From Synechococcus sp. PCC 6312 (GTDB taxonomy: Bacteria > Cyanobacteriota > Cyanobacteriia > Thermosynechococcales > Thermosynechococcaceae), in NCBI RefSeq assembly GCF_000316685.1, contig NC_019680.1:807501-871500 (forward strand): a stretch of 64,000 nt of DNA, written 5' to 3'. The notes below the pieces were generated by a model, which saw nothing but the letters and a program-made list of their open reading frames with translations, made no database searches and was not told the origin of the DNA. Of this stretch, positions 61,243 to 64,000 are shown piece by piece. Position numbers and translations under genes: made by a program. Position 1 is the first letter of the stretch, and every line of letters starts with the position of its first letter.

Positions 61243-64000
61243 TTAAGCTCTGTCCCAATGGGCAGAAAGCGCTTCGGCCTGTTGGAGGACAGTTTGGACG
61301 GCCATTGCTTGCATATCTGGGGGATAACCATATTTTTTAAGGATACGTTTAACGATTGTCCGAAGCCTGGCCCTGGCACTTTCACGGTGGGCCCAGTCAA
61401 CCGTGACATTAGACTTCAAACTGACCAGCAACTCATGGGCGATGATCTTTAACTGTTCATTTCCCATGACTTCGACTGCACTTTGGTTTTCGGCTAGAGC
61501 GTCATAGAAGGCATACTCATCCGCTGATAGCCCTTGGTTTTCCCCTCGTGCTTTGGCTGCTTTGATGTCTTGGGCCAGATTAATTAACTCTTGGATCACT
61601 TCAACGGTACTGAGGGCATTGGTGTGATACCGGGCGATGGCTTGTTCTAACCGCTCTGAAAACTTTTTCTGCTGGGTAATATTGTTGGCACTGCGGGAGC
61701 GAACTTCATCATTGAGTAATCGTCTTAAGGCCTCAATCGCCAAGTTTTTTTTCTCCATTTGCCGCACTTCTAATAAAAAGTCATCGGATAGAATAGAAAT
61801 ATCAGGAGAAGAAAGCCCAGCGGCACTGAGAATATCAACAATTTCGGTAGAGACTACAGCCCGATCAATAATTTGTTGGACAGCAAATTCTCGCTCGGCG
61901 GCTGACTGCCCAGGCCCGGTTGTAGATTTCACTAAAGCTGCCCGAATGGTTTGGAATAGTCCCACTTCATCCCGAATTGACCGAGCTTCATCACTGGCGG
62001 CGGCTAAAGCAAAGGCTTTGGAGAGAGCTAAGACTGCATCCTGATAACGGCGGCGGGCCTGTTTTTGCTTGGTTGGTTCTGTTTCTTGGAGGGCAGCTTG
62101 GTGTTGCTGGTCTAATATCCACTCCATCGCCTCAGCCATAACCACCAATCGCTCTTGGGGTGTTCCATCCAGGCCCCGCTGGTAATTAAACCCATGAAAC
62201 ATAGCCCGGACAACATCGTATTTTTCCAGCATCAGGGCCACGGCTTCGGCTTCATCAATCCCGGTCTGGCGTTGGTCTTGGGCTGAATAATCACGGAGGG
62301 CTTCCCGCAACCGTTGACCAATGCCGATATAGTCCACCACCAGGCCAGCAGGCTTATCCCGAAAGACGCGGTTCACACGGGCAATGGCTTGCATCAGACC
62401 ATGGCCTTTCATCGGTTTATCCACATACATCGTGTGCAGGGCCGGGGCATCAAAGCCGGTTAGCCACATATCCCTGACAATCACCAGTTGCAAGGGGTCG
62501 GTGGGGTCTTTCAGCCGTTTAGCCATCAAATCCCGGCGAGCTTTATTGCCAATGTGGGGTTGCCACTCGGGAGGGTCGGACGCTGCCCCGGTCATCACAA
62601 TTTTGATGATTCCGGCTTGTTCATCGTCTGAGTGCCAATCGGGTCGCAGTTCAATAATATGGTTGTAGAGTTTGACGCAAATGGCCCGGCTCATGCAAAC
62701 GATCATGGCCTTACCCTTCAGGGCGGTGATTCGGTTTTCAAAATGAGTGACTAAATCTCTGGCGACTTGTTTTAACCGTTTTTCGGCTCCGACGAGGGCT
62801 TGCACGGTGGCCCATTTTTGACTGAGGCGGGCCTGGTCTGAATCCTCATCATCAATCAGGTCTTCAATTTCGGCATCAATTTTCGGTTTTTCATCCTCTG
62901 GTAGCTCAATCCGGGCTAAACGGCTTTCATAGTAGATTGGCACGGTTGCCCCATCTTCTACAGCCCGGCTGATGTCGTAAATATCAATGTAGTTCCCAAA
63001 GACAGCGGGCGTATTCACATCACTGGCTTCGATGGGGGTTCCAGTAAAGCCAATAAAGGAGGCATGGGGTAGGGCATCCCGCAAATATTTGGCAAAGCCA
63101 TAGGCAATCACCCCACTTTTTTGATCCACTTTGGCCTTAAATCCATACTGGCTTCTGTGGGCTTCATCTGCGATGACGATGACGTTGCGCCGCTCGGTTA
63201 AAACGGGGTAGCGGGTTTCTCCAGTGGGGGGAGCGAATTTTTGGATTGTGGTAAAGATGACGCCGCCGGATACCTGATTAAGAAGGGTTTGCAGGTCTTC
63301 CCGGCTATTGGCCTGTTGGGGTGTTTGGCGAATCAAATCCCGGCACATGGCAAAGGTGGCAAAGAGTTGATCGTCTAGATCATTGCGATCTGTAATCACG
63401 ACAATGGTGGGGTTTTCTAGCTCAGGACGGCGAACCAGTTGCCCCACATAGAAGGCCATCAGTAAACTTTTGCCTGACCCTTGGGTATGCCAGATGACCC
63501 CCGCTTTGCGATCTCCGGTTTGATGGGTAGCGGCTATGGTTTTGGCGATGGCTTTCTGGACACCGTGGAATTGGTGATAGCCCGCAATGATTTTGGTAAT
63601 GCCTGTGCCATCGTCGCCAAAGACGGTGAAATTTTGGATCAGGTTCAGGAGGTGGCGTTTGGTAAATACCCCTTCGACTAAGGTGGACATTTCCGGTGTG
63701 CCTTTGGGGGCAATGGTTTCGCCATCCGTGGTACGCCAGGGCATGAACCGTTCTAAGTCTGCGGTTAGGGAGCCAATGCGAGCCATGAGGCCATCGGTTG
63801 TGACCAGAACGGCGTTGGTTCTGAACAGGGAGCTAATTTGGGCTTTGTAGGTTTGCAGTTGGTTATAGGCGGCGGCGAGGGTGGCGGTTTCGGTGCCAGG
63901 ATTTTTAATTTCAATCACTGCCAGGGGCAAGCCATTCACAAAGACCACGACATCTGAGCGGCGGTTCTGGCCTGCTTCGATGACGGTAAATTGGTTTAGC
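61243..64000 (-). CDS. hsdR: type I restriction enzyme R subunit, 5' end beyond the window
   Basis: About 918 residues are visible; the frame stays open through the right edge, so the N-terminal part is missing. The nuclease domain end [11 protein letters not shown] carries the E-x-K of the PD-(D/E)XK site. The motor follows with Walker [51 protein letters not shown] and [21 protein letters not shown] with [10 protein letters not shown]. The helical C-terminal domain that binds the MTase ends at 61243. HsdM and HsdS should lie to the right. It translocates DNA and cuts away from unmodified sites. Confidence 0.95.
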   Translation of the reverse strand, partial: LNQFTVIEAGQNRRSDVVVFVNGLPLAVIEIKNPGTETATLAAAYNQLQTYKAQISSLFRTNAVLVTTDGLMARIGSLTADLERFMPWRTTDGETIAPKGTPEMSTLVEGVFTKRHLLNLIQNFTVFGDDGTGITKIIAGYHQFHGVQKAIAKTIAATHQTGDRKAGVIWHTQGSGKSLLMAFYVGQLVRRPELENPTIVVITDRNDLDDQLFATFAMCRDLIRQTPQQANSREDLQTLLNQVSGGVIFTTIQKFAPPTGETRYPVLTERRNVIVIADEAHRSQYGFKAKVDQKSGVIAYGFAKYLRDALPHASFIGFTGTPIEASDVNTPAVFGNYIDIYDISRAVEDGATVPIYYESRLARIELPEDEKPKIDAEIEDLIDDEDSDQARLSQKWATVQALVGAEKRLKQVARDLVTHFENRITALKGKAMIVCMSRAICVKLYNHIIELRPDWHSDDEQAGIIKIVMTGAASDPPEWQPHIGNKARRDLMAKRLKDPTDPLQLVIVRDMWLTGFDAPALHTMYVDKPMKGHGLMQAIARVNRVFRDKPAGLVVDYIGIGQRLREALRDYSAQDQRQTGIDEAEAVALMLEKYDVVRAMFHGFNYQRGLDGTPQERLVVMAEAMEWILDQQHQAALQETEPTKQKQARRRYQDAVLALSKAFALAAASDEARSIRDEVGLFQTIRAALVKSTTGPGQSAAEREFAVQQIIDRAVVSTEIVDILSAAGLSSPDISILSDDFLLEVRQMEKKNLAIEALRRLLNDEVRSRSANNITQQKKFSERLEQAIARYHTNALSTVEVIQELINLAQDIKAAKARGENQGLSADEYAFYDALAENQSAVEVMGNEQLKIIAHELLVSLKSNVTVDWAHRESARARLRTIVKRILKKYGYPPDMQAMAVQTVLQQAEALSAHWDRA

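Overview
The window is a piece of a cyanobacterial chromosome. It carries psbU and psb29/thf1 for photosystem II, a FurA-type regulator, DUF2808 and DUF1902 proteins, a cyanobacterial-style IS630 element and a BioY biotin transporter. A 10-base palindrome, CCAGGCCTGG, with shorter GGCCTGG and CAGGCC forms, recurs through most native genes; I saw at least 20 exact copies by eye. I did not notice the usual cyanobacterial palindrome HIP1 (GCGATCGC). This points to a unicellular lineage with a non-HIP1 repeat, perhaps Thermosynechococcus-like or Synechococcus PCC 6312-like; that placement is a guess.

Layout. 0-21.9 kb is an ordinary backbone: murD (5' end missing), dcd, a rpsB-tsf operon, a HicB/HicA-like pair, a RluA-family synthase, GAF/HD-GYP and Rrf2 regulators, ldcA, a DUF2808 gene coupled to furA, cobK, bioA, aat, an FHA protein, VOC proteins and a P1B-type ATPase. 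21.9-29.4 kb looks like an integron-style cassette array without an integrase in view. It holds an alpha/beta hydrolase, a CPBP protease, DUF1772, AraC plus RibD-like reductase, a small toxin-antitoxin-like pair and a large nuclease-vWA protein. These are separated by attC-like sites and by an imperfect repeat that ends in a GTTAGGY-like core. 29.4-37.4 kb returns to backbone (methyltransferase, psb29, IS630, nadB, psbU, FHA-cyclase, bioY, amidase). 37.5-39.5 kb is an inserted EcoRI/RsrI-type restriction-modification system placed directly behind another copy of the same repeat. 39.5-49.0 kb is backbone (pyrG, thioredoxin-fold protein, GH38 mannosidase, an orphan SPPY-type DNA methyltransferase, amine oxidase, bcp).

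49.2-51.1 kb holds three cassette-like genes on the minus strand (SnoaL-like, DUF1428, SEC-C) with attC-like remnants. 51.2-53.2 kb has small regulator-like genes and a broken tyrosine recombinase. At 53.4 kb lies a 3' fragment of tRNA-Val(GAC), the expected scar of tRNA-site integration. From there to the right edge runs a plasmid- or ICE-like island: paralogous M(A/G)NPNPV proteins with repeated operator-like sites, a SWIM-type zinc protein, a Rad52-like annealing protein, a coiled-coil protein, a SAP/Rho-N-like protein, a ribbon-helix-helix protein, an HExxH zincin-like protein, an HD hydrolase and a type I restriction subunit HsdR cut by the window edge.

How the parts fit. The backbone covers cell wall, translation, cofactor and photosystem maintenance functions. 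The accessory blocks are dominated by DNA-transaction and defence-like genes. The most interesting candidates are the nuclease-vWA cassette and the repeat family that marks the left edge of four foreign gene blocks. A possible link between the GGCC-centred palindrome and the orphan methyltransferase is also worth testing. All assignments come from reading motifs by eye; no search was run.
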